Shown here piece after piece: positions 24,599-32,456 of a stretch of 64,000 nucleotides of DNA (position 1 is its first letter; each line of letters begins with the position of its first letter). The notes under the pieces are model-generated. The model worked only from the letters and a program-made list of their open reading frames with translations, was not told where the DNA came from and ran no database searches. Origin of the DNA: Lysobacter sp. Its GTDB lineage: Bacteria > Pseudomonadota > Gammaproteobacteria > Xanthomonadales > Xanthomonadaceae. The stretch covers positions 1 to 64,000 of the forward strand of contig JASLDW010000032.1 in assembly GCA_030151365.1 (NCBI GenBank). Reading direction: 5' to 3'. The position numbers and the translations under genes are program-made.

Positions 24599-26361
24599 TC
24601 GCCGCCTTGCACTGGTTGCGTCCGGCATGGTTGTGGGCGCTGCTCGTCGTGCCGGTCGTCGCATGGCTGGCATGGCGCTTGCGGCAGGGGCGCGATCCGT
24701 GGACGGGCGTGGTCGATCCGGTGCTGCGTCCGCATGTGCTGGAAGATGGCGGCGCGGCGACGCGCGGACGCTGGGCGCCGGTGTGGGCGGCGTTGCCGGC
24801 GGCATGCGCCGTGCTGGCGCTGGCGGGGCCGTCGTGGCATCGCAGCGAGGCGCCGCTGCAGCAGTCGAAATCACCGCTGGTGATCGCGATCGACCTGTCG
24901 TCGGCCAGCAATGCCGAAGATGTCGCGCCATCGCGCTTGTTGCTCATGCGCGCGAAGTTGCAGCAATGGCTGAAGGCGCGTCCCGACGGGCAGGTGGCGC
25001 TGGTCGCGTTCGCGCGTGATGCCTATGCGGTGGCGCCGCTCACCGACGATCCTGCCAATGTCGCGGTGTTCATCGATGCGCTGTCGCCGGACGTGATGCC
25101 CGACGATGGCCAGAACGCCGATCGTGCGATCCGGCTCGCGCAGGACCTGTTGCAACAGGCGGGCGACAGCCAGGGCGATATCGTGTTGATGACCGACCAC
25201 GCCGATGCCGCCGCCATCCGTGCCGCCGTCGCCGCGCGCAGCGATGGTTTCCGCGTCTCGGCATTGGGTGTCGGCAGTGCGTTGGGGCGGCCGGTGCGCG
25301 ATGCCGCCGGCGACATCTCGATGGCGCGCCTCGATCTCGCTTCGTTGATGGCGCTCGCGACGGCGGGTGGTGGTCGCGCCGCCGCGATGCAGTCGACGGC
25401 GACGGATATCGCGCAGCTTGGCGTCGATGCGCCGGCGGCGAACGCCGGCGGCGGCAATGGGCATGGCCGAGCCGGCAGCCAGTGGCAGGACGATGGCGCC
25501 TGGTTGCTGATTCCGCTGATGTTGCTGCTGTTGCCGGCGTTCCGTCGCGGCGGTGCATTGGCGGCGATGCTGTTCGTCGCGCTCGGGTTCGCCGCGCTTC
25601 CGCAAACGGGTCATGCGGGCGATGTGTGGCGGCGTCCCGACCAGCAGGCCTACGACCACATGCAGTCGGGCCAGCGGGCTTATCGCCACGGCGATTTCGC
25701 CCGCGCCGAATCCGAATTCGCGAAAGTGGACAGTGCCGACGCCGCCTACAACCGCGGCAATGCGCTGGCGCGGCTCGGGAAGTACCGGGAGTCGGTGCAG
25801 GCCTACGACCAGGCATTGCGGCGCGATCCCTCCATGGCCGATGCCAAGGCCAATCGCGAGGCGGTGCTCAAGGCGATGCGCCAGCCGCCGCCGAAGGGGC
25901 AGCAGCAGTCCGGCAAGGACGACCAGCAGAAGCGCCAGCAGGGCCAGCAACAAGGCGGCCAGCGGCAGGGGGGGGCTTCCCGACAAGACAATCCGCAACA
26001 AGGCGGACAACGGCAGAATGGTTCGCAGCAGGGCGGCCAGCAGCAAGACAGCCAACAGGCTGGACAGCAGCAGAACGGCCAGGCAGGCGGTTCGTCCGGC
26101 GATCCGAAACCGGAAGATCGCGCCGGGCAGGATGCTGCGAACGAAGCGCAGCGCGAACGCATGCGCGAAGCGATGAAACAGGGCAAGACGGATGCGCGCG
26201 GCCGGCAATCCGGCGCCGGATCGCAGCCGGAGACCGCGGCCGAACGCGAGCGCCGGGAACAGGTCGATGCCTGGATGCGGCGCATTCCCGACGATCCCGG
26301 CGCCTTGCTGCGCAGCAAGTTCCAGCTGGAACGCGCACGACGTCATGGAGGTGGTGGATGA
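24595..26361 (+). CDS. VWA-TPR fusion protein (BatB/BatC-like)
   Basis: The 588-residue protein fuses a BatB-type VWA domain to a TPR region. Two N-terminal membrane segments are followed by VWA (about 90-290), another membrane segment pair near 310-350, and TPR-like repeats in YNRGNALARLGKYRESVQAY (about residues 380-425). A long Gln/Gly/Asn-rich low-complexity stretch and a charged helical tail end it. The MIDAS is degenerate: D100-L-S-S-A104, where the second Ser of DxSxS is Ala, unlike the intact copy in the preceding gene. ATG 24595 overlaps the BatA stop as ATGA. Metal binding may be lost or use S105 instead. Confidence 0.87.
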   Translation: MIAALHWLRPAWLWALLVVPVVAWLAWRLRQGRDPWTGVVDPVLRPHVLEDGGAATRGRWAPVWAALPAACAVLALAGPSWHRSEAPLQQSKSPLVIAIDLSSASNAEDVAPSRLLLMRAKLQQWLKARPDGQVALVAFARDAYAVAPLTDDPANVAVFIDALSPDVMPDDGQNADRAIRLAQDLLQQAGDSQGDIVLMTDHADAAAIRAAVAARSDGFRVSALGVGSALGRPVRDAAGDISMARLDLASLMALATAGGGRAAAMQSTATDIAQLGVDAPAANAGGGNGHGRAGSQWQDDGAWLLIPLMLLLLPAFRRGGALAAMLFVALGFAALPQTGHAGDVWRRPDQQAYDHMQSGQRAYRHGDFARAESEFAKVDSADAAYNRGNALARLGKYRESVQAYDQALRRDPSMADAKANREAVLKAMRQPPPKGQQQSGKDDQQKRQQGQQQGGQRQGGASRQDNPQQGGQRQNGSQQGGQQQDSQQAGQQQNGQAGGSSGDPKPEDRAGQDAANEAQRERMREAMKQGKTDARGRQSGAGSQPETAAERERREQVDAWMRRIPDDPGALLRSKFQLERARRHGGGG

Positions 26362-28046
26362 AGCGCGCACTCGCGGTGGCCGCGTTGGCGATGTTCGCCT
26401 TGCCGGCGTGGGCCAGGACCTCGGCGACGCTCGATCGCACCCGCGTCAGGCAGGGCGATGCGGTGATGTTGACCATCGCCACCGACCAGGTGGGGGCGCC
26501 CGACTATTCGGCGCTGCGTTCGCGCTTCCGGGTCGAAGACGTCGCCAGCGAGCGTTCGGTGCGCTTCGTCAACGGCTCGCTCTCGGTGGACCTGCGCTAT
26601 CGGGTCGAACTGATCGCGTTGCAGCCCGGCATCCAGACCATTCCGGCACTGATGGTGGGGCGCGAGCGCACGCAACCGTTGCAACTCGAGGTGGTCGCGG
26701 GCGCCAATCCGACGGCATCGCCATCGCCGCAGGCGCCACCGCCACCGCAGGCACAAGTGGCGGCGCCGGGGCAGGGGACGGTTTTCATCCAGACGCAGGT
26801 CGATGATCGGCGTCCCTATGTGCAGCAATCGGTCGGCGTGACGGTGCGGCTGTTCTATGCGACGCAGATGCTGGATGGCGGACTCGATCTCGACGCGCCA
26901 TCGGGTGCTTCGTTGCGCAGGATCGGCGAGGACGTGCAGGGTACGGAAGACGTGGGAGGCCGCAGTTATTCGGTGATCGAGCGTCATTACGTGCTCGTCC
27001 CCGATCGCAGCGGCCCCTTGACCTTGCCGGCGGCGCGCTTCGCGGGACATGGCCAGGGCGGATTCTTCGATGATGTCTTCGGCGATGGCCGGGGGAACCT
27101 GAGCGCCAGCGGACAACCCCAGGTGCTGCAGGTGCGTGCGATGCCGACGAACGCGGCGCAACCATGGTTGCCGTTGCGTCGCCTCGAACTGCAGGCGGTC
27201 GCGATGCCGAGGTCCGCGACCGCGGGCCAGACGACGATGGTGACCCTGCGCATGCAGGCCGATGGCGCCAACGCAGCGCAATTGCCGGAATTGATGCTGA
27301 CCGCCGACAACGATGCGCAGGTGTATCCGGAAGCGCCGACGATCGACGACCGCGACAACGGCGGCCGCCCGCAAACGGTGGTGACGCGGCGTTTCTCGGT
27401 GGTGCCGGCGCATCCCGGCGCATTGCATCTGCAGGCGACGCCGATCCGGTGGTGGAATGTCGCGAACGACCAGCCGGCGACCGCGCAGGCGCAGGCAGTG
27501 ACGGTGAATGTGGCGCCAGGCACCGGTGCGTTCGCCGCGCCCAGCGCGGTGCAACCGGGCTCGGCGCAGGAGGACATGAAATGGCCGCGCTGGCTGCGTT
27601 CCGGTTTGACCTGGAGCATCGCCGCCGCGGTGGTCGGGTTGCTGTGGATCGCCAGCCTGGCCTGGGTCGCGCGTCGTCGCGACGCGCGTGCAACCGCACC
27701 GGCTGTGTCGGATCCGCGGCCATCGCCTGCGCCGCGACCCTTGCGCAATGACGATCTCGAGGAGGCGCTGGATTCCGGGGACCTCGCGCGGATCGCCCAG
27801 GTCCTGCAGCGGATGGCGAATCCGCCCGCGGCCGACCTCGATGCATTGAAATCGCGATTGCAATCGATGTCGCAAGCCGCAGCCATCGATGCCCTGCAGG
27901 CCGCGCTGTGGGGCAATGGCCGGATCGCGCCGGAGACGGCATTGGCATCGTTGCGGCAAGCGTTCCGCGACGGGCCGCAATGGCGTGCGACGGCGGCGAC
28001 GAAACCCGCCAAATCCATGTTGCCGCCGCTCTATCCGGAGCACTGA
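26358..28046 (+). CDS. BatD-like protein (oxygen tolerance family)
   Basis: The 562-residue protein starts with a signal peptide (MKRALAVAALAMFALPAWA), then beta-rich repeats typical of BatD: TLDRTRVRQGDAVMLTI, a middle VFIQTQVDDRRPYVQQSVGVTVRLFYA, and SYSVIERHYVLVPDRSG. A transmembrane helix follows near residue 425 and a cytoplasmic helical tail completes it. The ATG overlaps the preceding stop as ATGA. It ends the six-gene operon. BatD is generally exported to the periplasm and is thought to be a partner of BatA/BatB. Confidence 0.88.
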   Translation: MKRALAVAALAMFALPAWARTSATLDRTRVRQGDAVMLTIATDQVGAPDYSALRSRFRVEDVASERSVRFVNGSLSVDLRYRVELIALQPGIQTIPALMVGRERTQPLQLEVVAGANPTASPSPQAPPPPQAQVAAPGQGTVFIQTQVDDRRPYVQQSVGVTVRLFYATQMLDGGLDLDAPSGASLRRIGEDVQGTEDVGGRSYSVIERHYVLVPDRSGPLTLPAARFAGHGQGGFFDDVFGDGRGNLSASGQPQVLQVRAMPTNAAQPWLPLRRLELQAVAMPRSATAGQTTMVTLRMQADGANAAQLPELMLTADNDAQVYPEAPTIDDRDNGGRPQTVVTRRFSVVPAHPGALHLQATPIRWWNVANDQPATAQAQAVTVNVAPGTGAFAAPSAVQPGSAQEDMKWPRWLRSGLTWSIAAAVVGLLWIASLAWVARRRDARATAPAVSDPRPSPAPRPLRNDDLEEALDSGDLARIAQVLQRMANPPAADLDALKSRLQSMSQAAAIDALQAALWGNGRIAPETALASLRQAFRDGPQWRATAATKPAKSMLPPLYPEH

Positions 28047-28097
28047 TCCGGGACGGTTTGTTAAGCTCCCCGGGATTTTCATGGCCGGAGCCGAAAC

Positions 28098-29441
28098 ATG
28101 ACCCCTGAGCAGAAACCCGTCGCGCCCGTCGCTGGCAAGGGGCTGGCCTTGCACTACAAGGTGCTGATCGGTTTCGTGCTGGGCACGCTGCTCGGCCTGG
28201 CGGTGCATGCGTTTGTCGGCGATGCCCCGTGGGTGCGGGCGGCGATGAGCTACGTGACGCGCCCGTTCGGCCAGATCTTCCTCAACCTGCTGTTCATGCT
28301 GGTGGTGCCGCTGATGTTCTCGGCGCTGGTGCTGGGCGTGGCCGAACTCGGCGACATCGCGTCGCTGGGTCGCCTCGGCTGGCGCACGCTGATCTACACC
28401 GCGGCCGTGACGTTCGCCGCAGTCCTGGTCGGGCTGGTCTGCGTGAACCTGCTGCAGCCGGGCATGCACATGGACCAGGCGCTGGTGCAGCAGGCCATGA
28501 ACACCACCAAGGCCGGCGAGATCGTGCAGAAAGGCGCCGACCTCAAGCTGATCGACCTGCTGACCAACATCGTGCCGCACAACATCGTCGGCGCGATGGC
28601 CGACGACAGCAAGAAGCTCGGCATCGTGTTCTTCGCCCTGATGATCGGCATCGGCCTGGTGATGAAGCCGACGCCGGGAACGGCGGCGTTCAAGAACGCG
28701 GTGCAAGGCCTGTTCGAAGTGTCCATGCACCTCATCGGCCTGTTCATCCGCCTGGCGCCCTACGCGGTCGCGGCCTTCATGTTCAACCTGACCGCGCAAC
28801 TCGGCTGGGACGTGATCAGGAGCCTGGCCTGGTTCGTGGTGACGGTGCTGCTGGCGCTGGCGATCCACGGCTTCGTCGTGCTGCCGCTCTGGGTGCGCTT
28901 CATGGGCGGGATGTCGCCGCGGCGGTTCTTCGGCGATACCCAGGAGGCCACGCTGACCGCGTTCGCGACGGCATCCTCCACCGCGACGCTTCCGGTCACG
29001 CTGCGGGTGGCGGAAGAAGACCTGAAGCTGCCGCGCAAGGTCTCGCGTTTCGTGCTGACCGTCGGCGCCTCCGCCAACCACCACGGCACCGCGCTGTTCG
29101 AAGGCATCACCGTGCTGTTCCTGGCGCAGGTCTACGGCATGCACATGCCGATCGCCACGCAATTGATGGTGCTGATCCTGTGCATCCTCGGCGGCATCGG
29201 CACCGCCGGCATCCCGTCGGGCTCGCTGCCGGTGATCGCGATGATCTGCGGCATCGTCGGCGTGCCCGCCGAAGGCATCGGCATCGTCCTTGGCGTCAAC
29301 ACCTTCCTCGACATGTGCCGCACCGCGCTCAACGTCACCGGCGACCTCGCGACCGCGGTCGTTGTTTCGCACCGCAGCGGGGAAACAGACATGCCGGACG
29401 ACGCCACGCTGGCGCGGCTGGAAGAAAGCGCGACGCATTGA
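28098..29441 (+). CDS. Dicarboxylate/amino-acid:cation symporter (DAACS family)
   Basis: The 447-residue transporter has the usual fold of eight membrane helices and two hairpin loops. The serine-rich HP1 is seen in TASSTATLPVTL. The substrate region FLDMCRTALNVTGD lies near the C-terminus. The TM7 motif normally written NMDGTA is NHHGTA here, so the cation site residue is His in place of Asp. This suggests altered ion coupling or specificity. A GGAG ribosome site precedes ATG 28098. It lies 51 bp after the Bat operon and 53 bp before a small secreted protein gene. Confidence 0.9.
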   Translation: MTPEQKPVAPVAGKGLALHYKVLIGFVLGTLLGLAVHAFVGDAPWVRAAMSYVTRPFGQIFLNLLFMLVVPLMFSALVLGVAELGDIASLGRLGWRTLIYTAAVTFAAVLVGLVCVNLLQPGMHMDQALVQQAMNTTKAGEIVQKGADLKLIDLLTNIVPHNIVGAMADDSKKLGIVFFALMIGIGLVMKPTPGTAAFKNAVQGLFEVSMHLIGLFIRLAPYAVAAFMFNLTAQLGWDVIRSLAWFVVTVLLALAIHGFVVLPLWVRFMGGMSPRRFFGDTQEATLTAFATASSTATLPVTLRVAEEDLKLPRKVSRFVLTVGASANHHGTALFEGITVLFLAQVYGMHMPIATQLMVLILCILGGIGTAGIPSGSLPVIAMICGIVGVPAEGIGIVLGVNTFLDMCRTALNVTGDLATAVVVSHRSGETDMPDDATLARLEESATH

Positions 29442-29494
29442 TTCAGGGCGGACGCCGTCCCCGCCATTCCGGACGGCATGAGAGGAGGGGAACA

Positions 29495-29908
29495 ATGCAG
29501 TTGAAGTGGATCGTGGCCATCGGCCTGGCAGCCGTCGCCGTGCAGGCATCGGCAACCGAGCAGTGCTTGGCGAACTATTCCAAGGAAGGCAGCTTCTTCA
29601 AGGGACGCACGTTCAAGAGCTGGGCGGAATATCCCGCCGTGTCGAGCAAGGACGCGTTCACGCGGGTCTACCGCAAGATCGTCAGCGAAGGATTCAAGAT
29701 CAATACCGCGGACAAGGAAGTGGGGATCATCTCCGCGCAGCAGAACGTCACCGGCAGCGCGAAAACCGTGCCGCTCAACGCAGTGGTCGAAGGCAAGGGC
29801 AAGGGTTCCCGGATCGAACTCACCTTCACCACCGAAGGCGGGCTCGCGGTCGGCGAGGAAACCGTGCAGAAAGGGATGTGCGACATCCTGAACGCGGCGG
29901 CCAAGTAA
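29495..29908 (+). CDS. Small secreted protein of unknown function
   Basis: The 137-residue protein has a clear signal peptide (about 21 residues, MQLKWIVAIGLAAVAVQASA) and a mature domain with two cysteines, C24 and the one in KGMCDIL, that could form a disulfide. The body alternates charged and hydrophobic residues: FFKGRTFKSWAEYPAVSS and GFKINTADKEVGIISAQQ, a pattern of an alpha/beta periplasmic domain. A strong ribosome site (GAGGAGGGGA) precedes ATG 29495. I do not recognise the family. It lies at the start of the accessory-looking stretch, just upstream of a repeated promoter element. Confidence 0.8.
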   Translation: MQLKWIVAIGLAAVAVQASATEQCLANYSKEGSFFKGRTFKSWAEYPAVSSKDAFTRVYRKIVSEGFKINTADKEVGIISAQQNVTGSAKTVPLNAVVEGKGKGSRIELTFTTEGGLAVGEETVQKGMCDILNAAAK

Positions 29909-29955
29909 CTCCGTTTCGTTCGCGGCGAGGCGAGCCCCGGATCGCCTCGCTGCAT

Positions 29956-29996
29956 TTGACATCGGGCGTTCTGGAATCCAATACTCGGATGGTCGG
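29956..29996 (+). promoter_or_regulatory. Promoter with embedded dyad operator, copy A
   Basis: A perfect -35 TTGACA (29956-29961) is followed after 18 bp by AATACT (29980-29985). Between them lies the 17-bp imperfect dyad GTTCTGGAATCCAATAC (29968-29984). The 41-bp segment ends in ATGGTCGG. It is about 78% identical to copy B at 30887-30927, which suggests shared regulation. The gene at 30040 follows. Confidence 0.6.
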
Positions 29997-30039
29997 AATT
30001 GCCGTACATGCTCAAGCCTGCCGGGGAGGGCGGATCGAG

Positions 30040-30420
30040 ATGGGGACATCGTTCGATTGCATGACCGAAGAGTCGGCCAGGATTGCCGCCGGCCAGTTGG
30101 CACGTCTTCACGCGAATCTCGGCGGGGATTACCAAGCGGTTGTCCTGGCGGTCGTATCCGCGATCTGCCAGCAAGGTCCGGCAAACAACGATTTCTACGA
30201 TTGTTTCCTGGAGAACCGCATCCGCAACTATTGCGACCTAGCCGCAGCGCAACTGAATGCATTGACGGCTGCGCCGGGGACGCCGATGCGGCAGACACTT
30301 CGCGATTCGGGCGAAAGCATCGGCAGGCAACTTCGTGCGCAGGGGATTCCAGAGGAATTCATCTCCGGGAACAATGCCGGATTGATGGAAGGGCTGGTCA
30401 GGGAGTTGCGGCGGGCATAG
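30040..30420 (+). CDS. Hypothetical cytoplasmic helical protein
   Basis: The 126-residue protein has no signal peptide or membrane segment. It starts MGTSFDCMTEESARIAAG and is predicted mostly helical, with three cysteines in the first two thirds (FDCM, AICQ, DCFLENRIRNYCD). ATG 30040 has GGGAGG about 10 bases upstream; an in-frame ATG at 29989 lies inside the promoter and is less likely. No family recognised. It is preceded by promoter copy A and converges on the XRE regulator gene. Confidence 0.65.
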   Translation: MGTSFDCMTEESARIAAGQLARLHANLGGDYQAVVLAVVSAICQQGPANNDFYDCFLENRIRNYCDLAAAQLNALTAAPGTPMRQTLRDSGESIGRQLRAQGIPEEFISGNNAGLMEGLVRELRRA

Positions 30421-30456
30421 TCGCGGCCGATGTCGTCATTGCCGACTGTCGCGGCG

Positions 30457-30819
30457 CTATTCGGCCGGCTTGAGCAGATCCAGCAGCGCGGTCCTGCGCT
30501 TGGCGGGGAGGTTGCGATAGCGAAGCAGCAACGCGCGTTCCTTCTCGTTGCGGGCGATGGGCGAACTGCAGTCGACATAGGGCCGGTTGCCTTCGCCGAC
30601 CTGCCTGCCGTCGCCGGGCATGATCCCGCAAACCAGTTCATCCAGCGTGCGTCCCAGCACCCGGCGCAATTCCGGCAGCATCCTGAAGCTCGGCGTTTCG
30701 CGACCGTTTTCCCAGGCCGATACCGAGGACTTGGTGATTCCCAACTCGAAACCCAGCTGTTCCTGCGTCATCCCTGCGGCCACGCGTGCTTCGCGCAGGC
30801 GATCGGCGAATCGCTTCAT
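30457..30819 (-). CDS. XRE-family transcriptional regulator
   Basis: The 120-residue protein has an N-terminal Cro/CI-type helix-turn-helix (about residues 5-60) with MTQEQLGFELGITKSSVSAWENGRETPS as the HTH core. A short linker and a helical C-terminal segment ending ERALLLRYRNLPAKRRTALLDLLKP follow, a layout common in small dimeric repressors. I chose ATG 30819 because it directly starts the HTH and GGAG lies upstream; longer frames run into the promoter region. It is divergent from the lipoprotein operon. The dyad at 30899-30915 lies between the two starts, and a similar one lies at 29968-29984, so it is a plausible local and self regulator. Confidence 0.88.
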   Translation of the reverse strand: MKRFADRLREARVAAGMTQEQLGFELGITKSSVSAWENGRETPSFRMLPELRRVLGRTLDELVCGIMPGDGRQVGEGNRPYVDCSSPIARNEKERALLLRYRNLPAKRRTALLDLLKPAE

Positions 30820-30886
30820 TCGCAGGCTCCGATGGCGGGGCCTTAGACAGTATTGTGACGCCATACCCGTGTCGTGCGGACATGGC

Positions 30887-30927
30887 TTGACATCGAATGT
30901 TCGGAAATACCAAACTCGAATGGTCGG
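30887..30927 (+). promoter_or_regulatory. Promoter with embedded dyad operator, copy B
   Basis: TTGACA (30887-30892) is followed after 18 bp by CAAACT (30911-30916). The spacer holds the 17-bp dyad GTTCGGAAATACCAAAC (30899-30915), of the form GTTYGG-N5-CCRAAC. The segment ends in ATGGTCGG, as in copy A. It lies between the XRE gene and the divergent small ORF and lipoprotein genes, a typical site for a repressor that blocks RNA polymerase. Confidence 0.6.
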
Positions 30928-30963
30928 CTCGTGCTTGGGCCGGAGAGTCGGCAAGGGGAGACG

Positions 30964-31089
30964 ATGATTTCTTGCATCAAGTCACGAATGGCGTCGGCGA
31001 TTGCGCCGGCCACCGCGAATCACGGGATCAGGACGGGAACGTTCTGGGGAACCATGCTCCGCTGGGCATCATGGAGGATGCCCGCATGA
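30964..31089 (+). CDS. Small ORF (41 aa), possible leader peptide
   Basis: ATG 30964 is preceded by an AAGGGGAGA ribosome site and encodes 41 residues (MISCIKSRMASAIAPATA and onward), Arg/Ala/Trp-rich near the end. Its TGA overlaps the ATG of the lipoprotein gene as ATGA at 31086-31089. That arrangement would couple translation of the lipoprotein to this ORF. The sequence has no recognisable domain. It may be a leader or a real small gene; coding potential is unproven. Confidence 0.4.
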   Translation: MISCIKSRMASAIAPATANHGIRTGTFWGTMLRWASWRMPA

Positions 31090-31985
31090 ACGACGTGAAG
31101 CATGGCAGGCCGGCATCGGTACTCCTGATCGCGATGGCGGCGTTGGCCCTCGCGGCCTGCGGTGGACGAAAAGTCGCGTGTTCGGATGCAAGCGGGCTGA
31201 AGACGCTCGCGGATCTCCTGAAAAGCGAGGCGTCAAAACAGCTTTCTGGGCAAAAGAAGCCGGATGGGAGTCAGGCATTCGCGCAGTCTTCCATCAGGGC
31301 GACGCTGGATTCGATCCGCCTGGAATTCGACAACACCCGGACCGACAAGCGCGATCCCGACAGCGACAAGGTCTTCTGTGCGGCGGACATCAAGCTGACG
31401 ATTCCCAGCGACCGGTTGTCGAATGTCGAAGACAGCTTCACGGCGTTGCAACAGGGAAGCCTGGGCGATGTTGCGCAACGCCTGGGGTTCGAGCGCGCAG
31501 CCAACATGTTCAAGTCGCAGATCAGCTATTCGCTGCAGCCCACCGACGACAAGAAGAGCATGTTCGCGGAAACCGATTCCGCGAAATCCACAATCGATTT
31601 CATGACGAGCGTGGCCGTCGGAGATCTCTACAAGTCGAATGCGGCGCAGGGTGCGGTCCAGGCCAAGTTCGATGCTCCGGCGCCGCCGCGGGCGCCTTCT
31701 GCCCCGCAAGCGTCGGCGGCGGTACCCCAGTCGTCCGGATCCATACGAATCGCGAATTCGCCTTCCGACGGATTTGTCGCGCTCCGTTCCGATCCGAGCG
31801 TGGCGCACGGAGTCCGGATCGCGCAGATCCCCCACGGCACGCAGGTCATTGTCACGACGTGCAACGGAGTCGTCGAGGCCGTCGGGGCGAGGACGGGACA
31901 TTGGTGCCAGGTCGACTACAACGGGGTTTATGGCTGGGTGTTCGATTTCTACCTGGTCCCATACGCCAACAGCGACGCGAGTTAG
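31086..31985 (+). CDS. Lipoprotein with C-terminal bacterial SH3 domain
   Basis: The 299-residue protein has a signal peptide with lipobox LAAC and lipidated C25. A conserved domain of about 175 residues follows (KVACSDASGLKTLADLLK to VAVGDLYKS), which is shared with the protein at 32932. Next come a Pro/Ala-rich linker and a C-terminal SH3b domain (about residues 225-295) with HWCQVDYNGVYGWVFDFYL. SH3b domains often bind cell wall or peptides. No function is known for the N-terminal domain. It follows the 41-residue ORF and promoter copy B. Upstream in-frame extension to 30897 is not convincing. Confidence 0.82.
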   Translation: MNDVKHGRPASVLLIAMAALALAACGGRKVACSDASGLKTLADLLKSEASKQLSGQKKPDGSQAFAQSSIRATLDSIRLEFDNTRTDKRDPDSDKVFCAADIKLTIPSDRLSNVEDSFTALQQGSLGDVAQRLGFERAANMFKSQISYSLQPTDDKKSMFAETDSAKSTIDFMTSVAVGDLYKSNAAQGAVQAKFDAPAPPRAPSAPQASAAVPQSSGSIRIANSPSDGFVALRSDPSVAHGVRIAQIPHGTQVIVTTCNGVVEAVGARTGHWCQVDYNGVYGWVFDFYLVPYANSDAS

Positions 31986-32043
31986 CGGCAAGACGCCTGC
32001 AATCCAAATTCGCTGCCTGCAGGAACGTGACGGAGGGGAATCG

Positions 32044-32391
32044 GTGGACATCGGCGTGTATTCGGTCAAGCGGATCTCGGATGCGGAGATCAGCCAAATG
32101 ATCAGGCAGCGGAAATCCTTCGTGCTTGAAGATATTCCGAGGACCAACATGGGCGAAGCGATCGAATCGTTGGAAAAACGCATCGAATCGCAGGGATTGC
32201 GCTGTCGCGTGTATACGAAGGGACGGGCGGCCAGCATGGTCGGGGCGGCGATCCCCACGCCTGCAACGGTGCTTGGAGGTTGGGCGTCGGCCATTGCCAT
32301 CGGCGTTCATAACGTGATCACCTGGAATCCCGATTACGAGATCGCGAAGAATCTGGCGATGGGAACGCTTACGGTGACATACAAGAAATAA
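32044..32391 (+). CDS. Hypothetical protein with a Gly/Ala-rich hydrophobic segment
   Basis: The 115-residue protein starts at GTG 32044, seven bases after a GGAGG ribosome site. An N-terminal alpha/beta-like part (YSVKRISDAEISQMIRQRK) leads to a hydrophobic Gly/Ala/Pro-rich stretch, VGAAIPTPATVLGGWASAIA, near residues 70-90. It closes with NPDYEIAKNLAMGTLTVTYKK, a phrase I have the impression of meeting in other unnamed proteobacterial proteins. The segment could insert in membrane or be a flexible hinge. No signal peptide. It lies 58 bp after the SH3 lipoprotein gene in the same orientation. Confidence 0.7.
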   Translation: MDIGVYSVKRISDAEISQMIRQRKSFVLEDIPRTNMGEAIESLEKRIESQGLRCRVYTKGRAASMVGAAIPTPATVLGGWASAIAIGVHNVITWNPDYEIAKNLAMGTLTVTYKK

Positions 32392-32456
32392 GACTTCGGC
32401 AAGGGTTGGCGCGTGGCCGTGCAAGTGGCCGGTCGGGTTCGATTCGGGGGGGGGAG

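Noticed and set aside
25900..26110. Gln/Gly-rich tract as a tandem DNA repeat
   Set aside because: The tract is an in-frame protein low-complexity region with varied codons, not a regular DNA repeat or CRISPR.
26343..29555. Open frame of 1070 codons on the minus strand
   Set aside because: It is antisense to BatD and the symporter gene and shows no domain.
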